Shown here piece by piece: positions 20,268-30,369 of a stretch of DNA of 64,000 nt; the stretch's first letter is position 1, and the number at the start of each line of letters is the position of its first letter. The position numbers and the translations under genes are program-made. The notes under the pieces were generated by a model, which worked only from the letters and a program-made list of their open reading frames with translations, was not told where the DNA came from and made no database searches. The stretch lies in the NCBI RefSeq assembly GCF_005154805.1, contig NZ_CP039727.1, forward strand, positions 1,919,501 through 1,983,500. The letters are read 5' to 3'. Origin of the DNA: Bacillus sp. S3. Its GTDB lineage: Bacteria; Bacillota; Bacilli; Bacillales; Cytobacillaceae.

Positions 20268-20294
20268 GCAGCCTTGCAGGCTGCTTTCCTTTTT
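20268..20294 (+). terminator. Intrinsic terminator after ylzJ
   Basis: GCAGCC-ttgca-GGCTGC followed by TTTCCTTTTT. The mobile-type repeat beginning at 20302 is inserted just behind it. Confidence 0.8.
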
Positions 20295-20301
20295 ATTAAT
20301 T

Positions 20302-20484
20302 GGCTGTGTTAAAGGTCATTGTTGATTTTTTCAAACTGTTGATTGGAGCGGAAGGCACGAAGACTCCTGCGGGATTACGGGGCAGGGGAGACCCCGCAGG
20401 AGCGAAGCGACGAGGAGGCTTCCCGTCACGCCCGCGGAAAGCGAAGTGCCTGGAGCGGAAATCAACAGCCAAGTTAACACAGCC
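20302..20484 (+). mobile_element. 183-bp MITE-like element with 8-bp target duplication, copy 1
   Basis: Ends are perfect 11-base inverted repeats, GGCTGTGTTAA and TTAACACAGCC. TATTAATT stands immediately before (20294-20301) and immediately after (20485-20492), a perfect 8-bp direct repeat expected of transposition. The inside is GC-rich and folds into several stems; it carries no credible gene (the open frame across it is a structural artefact). A second copy is at 31717-31902. It fills most of the 304-base gap before spoIIIE. Confidence 0.85.
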
Positions 20485-20537
20485 TATTAATTAATACTAT
20501 GAAAAATAGACCAAACTGAACGATACAAGGTGATTAG

Positions 20538-22889
20538 ATGGCAAAAAGAAAGAGAAGAAAACCCAAAAAAAGAGATAATCATTTAAAACGAACCGTTCAA
20601 TACGAGCTATCCGCCTTGGCTTTATTGGCATTAGCGATCATTTCAATCGCAAAGCTTGGAGCAGTCGGGAATGCCACTGTCCTTTTCTTCCGTTTTTGGA
20701 TGGGAGAATGGTACATGCTGAGCTTAATTGGACTAGTAATATTAAGTGTTTATTTAATGTGGAAACGTAGTATTCCTTTTTTCTTCCATATTAAATTAGT
20801 TGGCAGCTATTTTATTATATCGGCAATCTTACTATTGAGTCATGTCACTCTTTTTCATTTGCTCACAAATGATGGGAAATTTAAAGATCCTAGTGTGATT
20901 GGGAACACTTGGGAATTATTTATGATGGAAGTAAGAGGGGAAACAAGTACGACCCATGATTTGGGCGGCGGGATTTTAGGAGCGATTTTATTTGCTATGT
21001 TTCATTACCTGTTCGCAGAAACAGGTACAAAAATTATTGCTTTTGTTTTTATAATCGTTGGGATTGTCCTATTAACTGGAAAATCGTTTGGAGATTTCAT
21101 TGGGAAGATTGTGATTACTCTATTTGACTTTTCAAAAAATCAATGGGACGCCTTTAAAACGGATATGTCAGAATGGAAACAAAAACAAGAAGAGAGAAAG
21201 AACGAGAAAAAATCTCAAAGGCAAAAAGAGCGGGAAAATCGCCAAAGAGAAAGTGTCCCCGTTATAAACAATCAGCAGCAGGCTGAAGTGAACGAACCTG
21301 TTATCCCTGAACCGATTATTTCAAGCTTCGCAGACCGTGCGTATGTTGAAGAGGCTCCTAAGGAAAAAAATCCAAAAGAACATGCGAAGGAAAAAAGGCA
21401 TAAATCGAATGATGCCGAAGAGGATCATACTCCGCCAATTAAATTTACAGAAGTAGAAAATGTGGCGTATGAGTTACCGCCGCTTAGACTGCTAAACCTT
21501 CCAAGGAAAACAGATCAAAGCGGTGAATATGAGCTAATCCATGCAAACGCAGCAAAGCTTGAGAGGACATTTCAAAGCTTCGGTGTTAAAGCGCGAGTTA
21601 CCCAAGTGCATTTAGGACCAGCAGTCACTAAATATGAGGTACACCCTGATGTTGGTGTAAAGGTTAGTAAAATTGTCAGCTTAAGTGATGATATCGCATT
21701 AGCACTTGCTGCTAAAGGAATTCGGATTGAAGCGCCTATTCCAGGAAAATCAGCGATTGGCATTGAAGTTCCAAATTCCGATGTGGCGATGGTGTCATTA
21801 AGGGAAGTATTAGAAGGTACCCAAAATGACAAGCCGGATGCCAAGCTGTTAATCGGCCTTGGCAGGGACATAACGGGTGAAGCGGTTCTCGCAGAATTAA
21901 ATAAGATGCCCCATTTACTTGTAGCCGGTGCAACAGGAAGCGGAAAAAGTGTTTGTATTAATGGTATTATTACAAGCGTATTAATGAGGGCAAAACCCCA
22001 TGAAGTAAAATTAATGATGATCGACCCAAAAATGGTCGAACTCAATGTGTATAATGGAATTCCCCATTTACTGGCACCAGTTGTAACAGATCCTAAAAAA
22101 GCTTCACAAGCATTAAAAAAAGTAGTCAGTGAAATGGAACGGCGCTATGAATTGTTTTCTCATACAGGAACCCGTAATATTGAAGGCTATAATGAACACG
22201 TAAGGAAACATAATCTGGAAGAAAACGATAAGCAGCCGTTATTACCTTATATTGTCGTGATTGTAGATGAGTTAGCGGATTTAATGATGGTTGCTTCATC
22301 TGATGTAGAAGATTCAATCACGAGGCTTGCACAAATGGCACGTGCTGCGGGCATTCATTTAATTATTGCCACCCAACGCCCATCTGTTGATGTTATCACA
22401 GGTGTGATTAAAGCAAATATTCCTTCACGAATTGCTTTTGCGGTATCAAGTGCAACTGATTCAAGAACCATCCTGGATATGGGCGGAGCAGAAAAATTGC
22501 TAGGGCGCGGAGACATGCTATTCTTGCCGGTAGGAGCATCCAAACCTGTTCGAGTGCAAGGAGCATTTCTTTCCGATCAAGAGGTAGAAGATACAGTTGA
22601 ATTTGTCATTTCACAGCAAAAGGCACAATACCAAGAAGAGATGATTCCGGATGATATTCCGGAGATAACAGGTGCAGTTGAGGACGATTTATATGAAGAT
22701 GCAGTGGATTTAATTATTGAGATGCAAACTGCTTCGGTTTCTATGCTGCAGCGCCGCTTTCGAATCGGCTATACTAGGGCGGCCCGTCTAATAGATGAAA
22801 TGGAGGCCCGCGGTGTCGTTGGCCCGTACGAAGGAAGTAAACCGCGAGCAGTCTTACAGACGAAACCCAATGAAGAGCAAAGTTCGTAG
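20538..22889 (+). CDS. spoIIIE: DNA translocase SpoIIIE (FtsK/SpoIIIE family)
   Basis: Membrane-anchored DNA pump that moves the forespore chromosome through the polar septum. The 783-residue protein has about four N-terminal membrane segments (residues 25-170), a charged linker rich in E/K/R/Q, the motor with Walker [15 protein letters not shown] and Walker [13 protein letters not shown], and the C-terminal gamma winged helix ([19 protein letters not shown]) that reads SRS/KOPS-type sequences. Start ATG 20538 follows AAGGTGAT. The locus matches B. subtilis spoIIIE. Confidence 0.96.
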   Translation: MAKRKRRKPKKRDNHLKRTVQYELSALALLALAIISIAKLGAVGNATVLFFRFWMGEWYMLSLIGLVILSVYLMWKRSIPFFFHIKLVGSYFIISAILLLSHVTLFHLLTNDGKFKDPSVIGNTWELFMMEVRGETSTTHDLGGGILGAILFAMFHYLFAETGTKIIAFVFIIVGIVLLTGKSFGDFIGKIVITLFDFSKNQWDAFKTDMSEWKQKQEERKNEKKSQRQKERENRQRESVPVINNQQQAEVNEPVIPEPIISSFADRAYVEEAPKEKNPKEHAKEKRHKSNDAEEDHTPPIKFTEVENVAYELPPLRLLNLPRKTDQSGEYELIHANAAKLERTFQSFGVKARVTQVHLGPAVTKYEVHPDVGVKVSKIVSLSDDIALALAAKGIRIEAPIPGKSAIGIEVPNSDVAMVSLREVLEGTQNDKPDAKLLIGLGRDITGEAVLAELNKMPHLLVAGATGSGKSVCINGIITSVLMRAKPHEVKLMMIDPKMVELNVYNGIPHLLAPVVTDPKKASQALKKVVSEMERRYELFSHTGTRNIEGYNEHVRKHNLEENDKQPLLPYIVVIVDELADLMMVASSDVEDSITRLAQMARAAGIHLIIATQRPSVDVITGVIKANIPSRIAFAVSSATDSRTILDMGGAEKLLGRGDMLFLPVGASKPVRVQGAFLSDQEVEDTVEFVISQQKAQYQEEMIPDDIPEITGAVEDDLYEDAVDLIIEMQTASVSMLQRRFRIGYTRAARLIDEMEARGVVGPYEGSKPRAVLQTKPNEEQSS

Positions 22890-22945
22890 AAAAGCGGAAG
22901 CCACAAGCGCTGGAGCTGGACATTTCTCAAAGTCAAAATTTATTA
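22890..22945 (+). repeat. Short dispersed repeat, copy C
   Basis: AAAAGCGGAAGC then GCGCTGGAGCTGGACATTTC and CAAAGTCAAAATT, starting at the base after the spoIIIE stop codon. Same family as 5366-5425 and 11704-11865. Confidence 0.7.
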
Positions 22946-22957
22946 ATCGTTATTCGA

Positions 22958-22985
22958 TAAAAAAGAGCCATTTGGCTCTTTTTTT
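22958..22985 (+). terminator. Intrinsic terminator after spoIIIE
   Basis: AAAAAAGAGCCA-ttt-GGCTCTTTTTTT. Confidence 0.85.
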
Positions 22986-23034
22986 AATACTAATTTGCGC
23001 GAAATCTGATACTATAGTTATAGGAGGTGAATAC

Positions 23035-23136
23035 TTGTATCAGGAAAAAATCCTACTAATTTCCCGTCACATCTATTCGCTATTAAAAAAGGTATTCAAT
23101 TATAGCAGATTTTTTGAGCAAAAATCAGCAAGTTAA
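23035..23136 (+). CDS. Possible small peptide gene (33 aa) with a strong ribosome binding site
   Basis: In the 390-base gap between spoIIIE and ymfC, a perfect AGGAGGTGA (23022-23030) stands 4 bases before a TTG codon that opens a 33-codon frame (LYQEKILLISRHIYSLLKKV, then ending FEQKSAS). The peptide is basic and amphipathic-looking. It lies after the spoIIIE terminator, so it would need its own promoter. No family recognised; the ribosome binding site is the only positive evidence. Confidence 0.4.
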   Translation: MYQEKILLISRHIYSLLKKVFNYSRFFEQKSAS

Positions 23137-23279
23137 TAACAAATTTCTAGTTCGGACCTTTTTTCGACAAAATTTTGAATTCCTATTTATTTATCACAAA
23201 AAAGATGGTAATATAATCTCGATTAGTAGGAATGATATCAGATGTCTGATGTCTCAGGAAAAGGGCTGGAGGAAACAGC

Positions 23280-24005
23280 ATGTCAATTAAGTCAGATAAC
23301 CGGCATTTATATTTACAGGTAATCGATCGGTTGAAGCAGGATATTGAAAAAGGAATTTATAAAGAAAAAGAAAAATTACCTTCTGAATTCGATCTTGCCA
23401 AACAACTGGGGGTCAGCAGGGCAACACTTCGGGAAGCATTGCGCATACTCGAGGAAGAAAACGTTATCATTAGGCGCCATGGTGTTGGGACCTTTGTTAA
23501 CTCAAAGCCGATGTTTACTTCAGGGATTGAACAACTTAATAGTGTTACTGACATGATTAAACAAGCTGGAATGAAACCCGGTACGATTTTCCTAAGTTCA
23601 TCAACACAAGGTCCTACCGAAGAGGATATTCGTCGTTTCTCATGTTCTGCTAGTGAGGAGATTTTCGTCATGGAAAGGGTAAGAACCGCAAACGGAGAAC
23701 CAGTCGTTTATTGTGTTGACAAGGTCCTCGAACGCATTTTGCCAGAAACATTTTCCCATGAGGAAGAATCTATTTTTCAGATTTTAGATGAAGAGGCAAA
23801 TCGCAGAATTACATACGCGGTTGCTCAAATCGAGCCAGTAGGCTATCATGAAAAAATTTCCCCAATACTAGAATGTGATCCTGAAACTGCTTTGTTGGTG
23901 TTAAAACAAATGCATTTCGATGAAATGGATGAACCTGTCCTATTTTCGGTAAACTATTTTAAGGCAGACAAATTTAGTTTTCACGTATTAAGAAAGAGAA
24001 TATAA
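23280..24005 (+). CDS. ymfC: GntR-family transcriptional regulator (HutC/UTRA type), YmfC-like
   Basis: A 241-residue regulator. The N-terminal winged helix is typical ([20 protein letters not shown], then [14 protein letters not shown]), followed by a UTRA ligand domain. The start ATG follows GGCTGGAGG. In B. subtilis ymfC also follows spoIIIE. Here it stands directly upstream of a nucleoside ABC importer, so a purine nucleoside or a related effector is a reasonable guess; the ligand is not known. Confidence 0.85.
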   Translation: MSIKSDNRHLYLQVIDRLKQDIEKGIYKEKEKLPSEFDLAKQLGVSRATLREALRILEEENVIIRRHGVGTFVNSKPMFTSGIEQLNSVTDMIKQAGMKPGTIFLSSSTQGPTEEDIRRFSCSASEEIFVMERVRTANGEPVVYCVDKVLERILPETFSHEEESIFQILDEEANRRITYAVAQIEPVGYHEKISPILECDPETALLVLKQMHFDEMDEPVLFSVNYFKADKFSFHVLRKRI

Positions 24006-24092
24006 TTTTTTTTATTACATTTTGGAAACGTAACCAAGTCTGGCTTTGAAATTTCTACTATATCAAACAAACATTCATAGGGGGAAAATACC

Positions 24093-25181
24093 TTGAAAAT
24101 GCGTAAAATTGGAATGGCGCTATCACTAGTTCTTGCTGCTGGAACACTTTTAGGTGCTTGTGGAAAAAGTGATGACAACAAGGGTAATGAAACATCCAAG
24201 GGCGGAGATAAAGAAAAAGATACTTTCTCTGTAGCAATGGTAACTGACGTTGGTGGCGTTGATGACAAATCATTTAACCAATCAGCATGGGAAGGACTTC
24301 AAGCTTTTGGTAAAGAAAATGGATTGAAAAAAGGTAAAGGCGGATATGATTACCTTCAATCAAAATCTGATGCCGATTATTCTACAAACTTAAATAAACT
24401 TGCTCGTGAAGACTTTGATTTAGTATATGGTATTGGCTTCTTAATGCAAGCTGCAATCGAAGAAATTGCTCAACAACAAAAAGATTCACATTTTGCTATT
24501 ATTGATGCAGAGGTTAAACAGCCAAACGTTGCAAGCGTTCTATTTAAAGAGCAAGAAGCTGCGTTCCTTGCGGGTGTTGCAGCTGCCCTTCAAACTAAAT
24601 CCAACCATATTGGTTTCATCGGCGGGATGGAAATTCCAGTAATTGAGCGTTTTGAGTCTGGATTCTTAGCTGGTGTGAAAGCTGCAAAACCAGTAGTAAA
24701 AGTCGATGTTCAATATTCCGGCGCATTTGATAAAGCTGAACTTGGTCAATCTATTGCATCGAAAATGTATTCTTCTGGAGCAGATGTAATTTTCCACGCT
24801 GCAGGCGGTACTGGTAATGGTCTATTTAAAGAAGCTACAGACCGTAAATCAAAAGACCCAAGCAAAGAAATTTGGGCAATCGGTGTTGACCGTGACCAAA
24901 ACGATATGGGTCCAGATGTAGTTCTTACTTCTGCTCTTAAGCGTGTTGATGTTGCAGTACAAGACCTTTCTAAGAAAGCGATGGATGGTAACTTCCCTGG
25001 CGGAGAAGTAGCGCTTTATGGATTACATGAAGATGGTGTCGGCGTAGCTCCAATTAATGCTAAAGCTGATCAGAAAGATGCCATTGACAAAGCTGTTAAG
25101 GAATGGATTGAAAAAATCAAATCTGGTGCGGTAAAAGTCCCAGGAACTCGTGATGAGTTAAGTAAGTTTAGTGCAAAATAA
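24093..25181 (+). CDS. nupN: BMP-family nucleoside-binding lipoprotein, NupN-like
   Basis: Substrate-binding lipoprotein of a guanosine-type ABC importer. The signal peptide ends in the lipobox LGAC (cysteine about residue 23), and the mature protein has the BMP/Med fold with [20 protein letters not shown], a canonical opening. Start is TTG 24093, since AGGGGG is 8-9 bases upstream; ATG 24099 is too distant from it. It precedes nupOPQ, with a hairpin between that probably keeps binding protein levels above the other subunits. Confidence 0.92.
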   Translation: MKMRKIGMALSLVLAAGTLLGACGKSDDNKGNETSKGGDKEKDTFSVAMVTDVGGVDDKSFNQSAWEGLQAFGKENGLKKGKGGYDYLQSKSDADYSTNLNKLAREDFDLVYGIGFLMQAAIEEIAQQQKDSHFAIIDAEVKQPNVASVLFKEQEAAFLAGVAAALQTKSNHIGFIGGMEIPVIERFESGFLAGVKAAKPVVKVDVQYSGAFDKAELGQSIASKMYSSGADVIFHAAGGTGNGLFKEATDRKSKDPSKEIWAIGVDRDQNDMGPDVVLTSALKRVDVAVQDLSKKAMDGNFPGGEVALYGLHEDGVGVAPINAKADQKDAIDKAVKEWIEKIKSGAVKVPGTRDELSKFSAK

Positions 25182-25189
25182 TTTAAATG

Positions 25190-25230
25190 AGGAATAAGCA
25201 GTATTTGTAACCTGCCTGCTTATTCCTTTC
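25190..25230 (+). terminator. Hairpin between nupN and nupO (partial terminator)
   Basis: Twelve-base arms AGGAATAAGCAG / CTGCTTATTCCT followed by a weak T-rich stretch. Such attenuating hairpins commonly follow binding-protein genes of ABC operons. Confidence 0.7.
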
Positions 25231-25388
25231 TAATGAAATCTTAACTGAAGTGTAGAATGCAAATTCTGCTTTTCATTTAAGATTTTAGTGGGGAGTAATT
25301 CCCTGTTTTTTTAAAACTTAAAAAGGTCTGACCTCTTACTACTTCTGGTCAAAATTTCCTTTTATCTTATCACAGGGAGTGAGAAAAG

Positions 25389-26924
25389 ATGGAATACGTA
25401 ATTGAGATGCTCAACATTCGTAAGGAGTTTGGCGGCTTCGTAGCGAATGATAACATTACCCTTCAACTTAAGAAGGGAGAAATTCATGCTTTACTCGGTG
25501 AAAATGGAGCAGGTAAATCTACACTTATGAACGTCCTATTTGGATTATATCAGCCAGAACAAGGCGAGATCCGCGTGAAAGGGCAGTCTGTAAATATTAC
25601 AAACCCAAATATTGCTAATGATCTGGGAATTGGTATGGTGCACCAGCACTTTATGTTAGTTGATACTTTTACGGTTACAGAAAATATTATTTTAGGCCGT
25701 GAAATGACATCCGGCGGGCGAATTGATATTAAAAAGGCAGAAAAAGAAGTTCGCGACATTTCTGAACGCTATGGTTTAGCCGTAGACCCGCAGGCGAAAA
25801 TTTCTGATATCACTGTAGGAATGCAGCAAAGGGTAGAAATATTAAAAACGCTTTATCGCGGTGCAGAAATTCTGATTTTTGACGAACCAACAGCTGTTTT
25901 AACGCCGCAGGAAATTAAAGAACTTATTCAGATTATGAAAACACTTATTAAAGAAGGAAAATCCATAATCCTGATCACCCATAAGTTAAAAGAAATTATG
26001 GAAGTAGCTGATCGGTGTACCGTTATTCGAAAAGGAAAGGGGATTGGAACAGTCAATGTAAGTGAAACCAATCCAAATGAATTGGCAAGTTTAATGGTAG
26101 GACGTGAAGTTGTTTTCAAAACAGAAAAAACTGAGGCAAACCCTAAGCAGGAAGTCCTTGAAATCCATGATTTGGTTGTAAAGGATGCACGTGGAGTGAC
26201 CGTTGTTAATGGGCTTAATCTTTCTGTAAAAGCCGGAGAAATTGTTGGAATTGCCGGTATAGATGGAAACGGACAATCTGAATTTATTGAAGCCATTACA
26301 GGCTTACGGAAATCCGAAAGTGGAAGCGTAAAATTGAATGGAAAAGAATTAATTCATCTTACGCCAAGAAAAATTACTGAATCTGGTGTCGGTCATATTC
26401 CTCAGGACCGCCATAAACATGGTTTAGTGTTGAATTTCCCAATTGGTGAAAATATGGTTTTACAAAACTATTATAAAAAACCATATTCAAGCGGTGGGGT
26501 CTTGAACTTTAAAGAAATATATAAACAGGCTAAGAAACTGATTGCAGAGTTTGATGTTCGAACTCCAAGTGAATTTACATTGGCAAGGGCTCTTTCAGGG
26601 GGGAATCAGCAAAAAGCGATTATTGGACGTGAGGTTGATCGTAATCCAGATCTACTCATTGCGGCACAGCCTACCCGTGGTCTGGATGTTGGTGCAATTG
26701 AATTTATTCATAAACGCCTAATTGAACAGCGTGATAATGGAAAAGCTGTCTTGCTCGTGTCATTTGAGTTAGATGAAATTATGAATGTCAGCGACCGGAT
26801 TGCTGTTATTTATGAGGGGAAAATCGTAGCTATAGTTAATCCAAAAGAAACAACTGAGCAGGAGCTTGGATTGCTTATGGCTGGTTCGAATAGAAAGGAA
26901 GCGGGTGAAGAAACGCATGTCTAA
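25389..26924 (+). CDS. nupO: Nucleoside ABC importer, double ATP-binding protein
   Basis: A 511-residue ATPase with two ABC domains, as in sugar and nucleoside importers. First domain: Walker A GENGAGKSTLMN, Walker B ILIFDEPTAVLTP. The second has a modified P-loop region (GIAGIDGNGQSEF) and signature ALSGGNQQKAIIGRE, with AAQPTRGLDVGA in place of the usual Walker B DEP. This asymmetry is normal for the family. Ribosome binding site GGGAGTGAG precedes ATG 25389. Works with NupN, NupP and NupQ. Confidence 0.93.
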   Translation: MEYVIEMLNIRKEFGGFVANDNITLQLKKGEIHALLGENGAGKSTLMNVLFGLYQPEQGEIRVKGQSVNITNPNIANDLGIGMVHQHFMLVDTFTVTENIILGREMTSGGRIDIKKAEKEVRDISERYGLAVDPQAKISDITVGMQQRVEILKTLYRGAEILIFDEPTAVLTPQEIKELIQIMKTLIKEGKSIILITHKLKEIMEVADRCTVIRKGKGIGTVNVSETNPNELASLMVGREVVFKTEKTEANPKQEVLEIHDLVVKDARGVTVVNGLNLSVKAGEIVGIAGIDGNGQSEFIEAITGLRKSESGSVKLNGKELIHLTPRKITESGVGHIPQDRHKHGLVLNFPIGENMVLQNYYKKPYSSGGVLNFKEIYKQAKKLIAEFDVRTPSEFTLARALSGGNQQKAIIGREVDRNPDLLIAAQPTRGLDVGAIEFIHKRLIEQRDNGKAVLLVSFELDEIMNVSDRIAVIYEGKIVAIVNPKETTEQELGLLMAGSNRKEAGEETHV

Positions 26925-27969
26925 ACGCTTAAAGGGCTTATTAACTCCAGTTATTGCCGTTTTATTAGGTATTTTGGTTGGAACAATTATCATGTTAGTG
27001 AGCGGGTATGACCCGGTGTCTGCCTTTTCTGCATTGTGGAACGGGGTATTTGGGGATATCTATTCATTTGGTGAAGCAGTCAGGCAGATTACACCCTATA
27101 TTTTAGCCGGTTTAGCGGTAGCTTTTGCATTCCGTGTCGGGTTATTTAATATTGGGGTTGAAGGACAATTTATCGTTGGCTGGCTTGCAGCAGTATGGGT
27201 AGGTGTAGCATTCGATCTGCCGCGTGCTATACATCTGCCGTTAGCTGTCATTGCAGCGATGATTGCCGGTGCAATTTGGGGGTTTATCCCAGGTCTATTA
27301 AAAGCACGTTTTCGTGTTCACGAAGTAATTGTGACAATCATGATGAACTATGTGGCACTACATGTTACGAACTATATAATTAGAAATATTTTAGCAGCTA
27401 AAAGTGGCGATAAAACGGAAATGATTCATGCATCAGCATCATTGCGTTCAGAATGGCTGCAAAGTCTTACAGATTATTCACGTCTTCACTGGGGAATCGT
27501 AATTGCCATTATTTGTTGTTTTATAATGTGGTTCCTGCTTGAAAGAACAACAAGAGGATTTGAATTGCGTGCCGTTGGTTTTAACCAGCATGCAGCACAT
27601 TACTCAGGGATGAGTGTAAATAAGAACATTATCCTATCAATGCTGATTTCCGGGGCTTTTGCAGGTCTTGCAGGATCGATGGAAGGTTTAGGTACATTTG
27701 GGTATGCCGCTGTTAAAGGTGGATTTACCGGAGTTGGTTTCGACGGGATTGCGGTTGCCTTGTTAGGTGGGAATACAGCTTTAGGTGTATTTTTATCCGC
27801 TATTCTATTCGGTGTATTAAAGGTAGGGGCCTTAAACATGCCGCTTGAGTCTGGGGTACCTAACGAATTAGTTGATATCATCATTGCGTTAATCGTTTTC
27901 TTTGTTGCATCAAGCTATATGATTAGAGTGTTACTTGATCGACTAAGTAAGAAGAAGGAGGTGAAGTAA
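26917..27969 (+). CDS. nupP: Nucleoside ABC importer permease NupP
   Basis: Multi-pass permease of the BPD_transp_2 family, about 350 residues and ten hydrophobic segments. Characteristic blocks are TPYILAGLAVAFAFRVGLFN, HEVIVTIMMNYVALHVTNY and GFDGIAVALLGGNTA. I choose ATG 26917, 8 bases after GGGTGA; GTG 26905 is an alternative. The start overlaps the end of nupO by eight bases. Confidence 0.92.
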   Translation: MSKRLKGLLTPVIAVLLGILVGTIIMLVSGYDPVSAFSALWNGVFGDIYSFGEAVRQITPYILAGLAVAFAFRVGLFNIGVEGQFIVGWLAAVWVGVAFDLPRAIHLPLAVIAAMIAGAIWGFIPGLLKARFRVHEVIVTIMMNYVALHVTNYIIRNILAAKSGDKTEMIHASASLRSEWLQSLTDYSRLHWGIVIAIICCFIMWFLLERTTRGFELRAVGFNQHAAHYSGMSVNKNIILSMLISGAFAGLAGSMEGLGTFGYAAVKGGFTGVGFDGIAVALLGGNTALGVFLSAILFGVLKVGALNMPLESGVPNELVDIIIALIVFFVASSYMIRVLLDRLSKKKEVK

Positions 27970-27970
27970 G

Positions 27971-28930
27971 TTGAGCTTAATGGATATTTTAATGATTGTT
28001 GTTCCATCGACATTGTTATGGGCTGCTCCACTTGTCTTCACTGCATTAGGCGGTATATTCTCAGAACGTTCCGGTGTAGTAAATATTGGTCTAGAAGGTT
28101 TAATGGTAATTGGGGCATTTACAGCTATCGTCTTTAACATCACTTTTGTAGAAACATTCGGAAGTTTAACGCCATGGATTTCTATTTTGGTTGCAATGGT
28201 TGCAGGAGCAATTTTCTCCCTTTTACACGCAGTTGCTGCGATTACATTCCGTGCAGACCATACTGTTTCAGGTGTTGCAATCAACTTGCTGGCTACAGGA
28301 TTAACTTTATTCCTAGTAAAGCTTATTTATGGTAAAGGTGAAACAGGCATTATCAGTAAAGGTTTTAGTAAAATTGATATACCTATTTTAAAGGACATTC
28401 CCGTTATTGGAAAAATATTTTTCCAAAATACGTATTGGACCTCATTTCTAGCTATTTTCGTCGCCATTATCGTGTGGTACATCGTATTTAAAACACCATT
28501 TGGTCTTCGCCTGCGATCAGTCGGTGAACATCCAATGGCAGCTGATACAATGGGGATTAACGTTACTAGAATGCGCTATCTTGGGGTCATTCTTTCAGGT
28601 GCACTTGGAGGGATTGGCGGTGGAGTATATGCTCAATCCATTACTTCCAACTTCAGCCACTCAACCATTAGCGGTCAAGGTTTCATGGCACTAGCTGCAA
28701 TGATTTTCGGAAAATGGCATCCGCTTGGTGCGTTAGGAGCCGCCATATTCTTCGGTTTTGCTCAAAGTATTAGTATCATCGGTTCAAGCTTACCTTTCTT
28801 AAAGGGAATTCCAAATGTGTACTTGTTAATTGCACCGTATGTGCTGACAATTTTAGCACTAACAGGATTTATTGGCCGTGCCGATGCACCAAAAGCAAGT
28901 GGTACACACTATATCAAGGGAAATCGTTAA
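27971..28930 (+). CDS. nupQ: Nucleoside ABC importer permease NupQ
   Basis: Second permease of the importer, 319 residues, BPD_transp_2 family, with ERSGVVNIGLEGLMVIGAF, FRADHTVSGVAINLLATG and a final segment YVLTILALTGFIG. Start TTG 27971 follows a perfect AAGGAGGTGA. The gene begins one base after the nupP stop. The operon is closed by a terminator. Confidence 0.92.
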   Translation: MSLMDILMIVVPSTLLWAAPLVFTALGGIFSERSGVVNIGLEGLMVIGAFTAIVFNITFVETFGSLTPWISILVAMVAGAIFSLLHAVAAITFRADHTVSGVAINLLATGLTLFLVKLIYGKGETGIISKGFSKIDIPILKDIPVIGKIFFQNTYWTSFLAIFVAIIVWYIVFKTPFGLRLRSVGEHPMAADTMGINVTRMRYLGVILSGALGGIGGGVYAQSITSNFSHSTISGQGFMALAAMIFGKWHPLGALGAAIFFGFAQSISIIGSSLPFLKGIPNVYLLIAPYVLTILALTGFIGRADAPKASGTHYIKGNR

Positions 28931-28935
28931 TGTGG

Positions 28936-28965
28936 AAACTCTCAGCACTTGCTGAGAGTTTTTTA
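28936..28965 (+). terminator. Intrinsic terminator after nupQ
   Basis: AAACTCTCAGC-actt-GCTGAGAGTTTTTT. Confidence 0.9.
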
Positions 28966-29088
28966 TTGTATTGAACAGGCATGTCAAATTATAGTTATAA
29001 GTATAGGTTTTATCCCGATGGAAAAGATATAAAGAAAAATGTTTACATATGTTTAAGTAAGGCCCAAATCATATGAGGAGGAATGTAA

Positions 29089-30369
29089 ATGGACGCTAAT
29101 GCTGAAAAAATATCAGAAATGCAAGGCTTTAACCTTCATGTCATCGAAACAGAAAAATATAAGACGAATACATTAGTTTGGAGAATGAAAGCTCCATTAA
29201 CAAAAGAAGATGTAACGAAACGGGCACTACTCCCCCATGTATTGCAAAGCAGCTCCGGCAGCTATCCAACCACTACGGCGTTACGATCATATTTAGATGA
29301 ATTGTATGGTGCGACTCTTTTTGTCGATCTGGCGAAAAAAGGTGAATACCATATTATGAGCTTCTCTTTAGAAATCGCCAATGAAAAATTTTTAAGCGAT
29401 TCCAATCCATTATTAAAAAAGGGTTTTGAATTACTTGCGGAAATATTGACGAACCCAAATATTTCAGATAACGCCTTTGACAGGGAGACAATTGATAAAG
29501 AAAAAAGGACACTTAAGTCCCGAATTCAATCAGTCTTTGATGATAAAATGCGCTATTCTAATGTCCGATTGTTAGAAGAAATGTGTAAAGGTGAGGCCTA
29601 CGCCCTTCAGGTAAATGGGGAAGCCGCAGATGTGGATGCTATTACCCCGGAAAATTTATATGAATATTTCAAAAAGGCCTTTTTAGAGGATGAGATGGAT
29701 CTATATGTCATTGGTGACGTTAAAGAAGAGGAAGTCAAAAAATATGCGGAAGAACTGCTTCAATTTGAAAGCCGCACACCGAAAGAAGTAAATCCGAAAA
29801 CGATCAACAAAAGAGCAGAGGTTAATATTGTCAAAGAAGAGCAGGATGTAAAACAAGGCAAATTAAACATTGGCTATCGTACCAATATCGTATATGGCGA
29901 TTCCGATTATTTTGCCCTACAGGTTTTTAATGGCATCTTGGGCGGTTTTTCGCATTCCAAGTTATTTATCAATGTGCGCGAGAAAGCGAGCCTTGCTTAT
30001 TATGCGGCGAGCCGCTTAGAAAGTCATAAAGGCTTAATGATGGTGATGTCAGGCATCGATTTAAAGAATTATGATCAGGCTGTTGGAATCATAAATGAGC
30101 AAATGGAAGCAATGAAGAAAGGTGATTTCACCGACCAAGAGCTGGAGCAAACAAAGGCAGTCATTCAAAACCAAATCATGGAAACGGTTGATACAGCAAG
30201 AGGACTAACCGAACTCCTCTATCATAATGTAGTGGCTAAATCGGATATTCACCTTGATTCATGGATAGCAGAAATGCAAAAAACAACGAAAGAAGAAATA
30301 GTCGCGGTGGCGAAAAAGATTGATCTGGATACCATTTATTTCTTAACGGGATCGGAGGAAGGCAAATAA
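29089..30369 (+). CDS. ymfF: M16-like protein YmfF/YfmF, EF-P 5-aminopentanol modification-associated
   Basis: A 426-residue member of the M16 peptidase fold that lacks the HxxEH zinc motif; the corresponding region reads LLPHVLQSSSGSYPT. The C-terminal half has the usual M16 block (GGFSHSKLFINVREKASLAYY). It pairs with the next gene, which has the catalytic motif, as is common for M16 heterodimers. In B. subtilis the ymfF-ymfH-ymfI set is linked to 5-aminopentanol modification of elongation factor P. AGGAGG precedes ATG 29089. Confidence 0.9.
   Translation: MDANAEKISEMQGFNLHVIETEKYKTNTLVWRMKAPLTKEDVTKRALLPHVLQSSSGSYPTTTALRSYLDELYGATLFVDLAKKGEYHIMSFSLEIANEKFLSDSNPLLKKGFELLAEILTNPNISDNAFDRETIDKEKRTLKSRIQSVFDDKMRYSNVRLLEEMCKGEAYALQVNGEAADVDAITPENLYEYFKKAFLEDEMDLYVIGDVKEEEVKKYAEELLQFESRTPKEVNPKTINKRAEVNIVKEEQDVKQGKLNIGYRTNIVYGDSDYFALQVFNGILGGFSHSKLFINVREKASLAYYAASRLESHKGLMMVMSGIDLKNYDQAVGIINEQMEAMKKGDFTDQELEQTKAVIQNQIMETVDTARGLTELLYHNVVAKSDIHLDSWIAEMQKTTKEEIVAVAKKIDLDTIYFLTGSEEGK

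Noticed and set aside
20300..20494. Open frame of 64 codons spanning the repeat element
   Set aside because: It lies entirely within the structured MITE-like element, has no ribosome binding site and is rich in Gly/Arg/Ala from the GC-rich stems.
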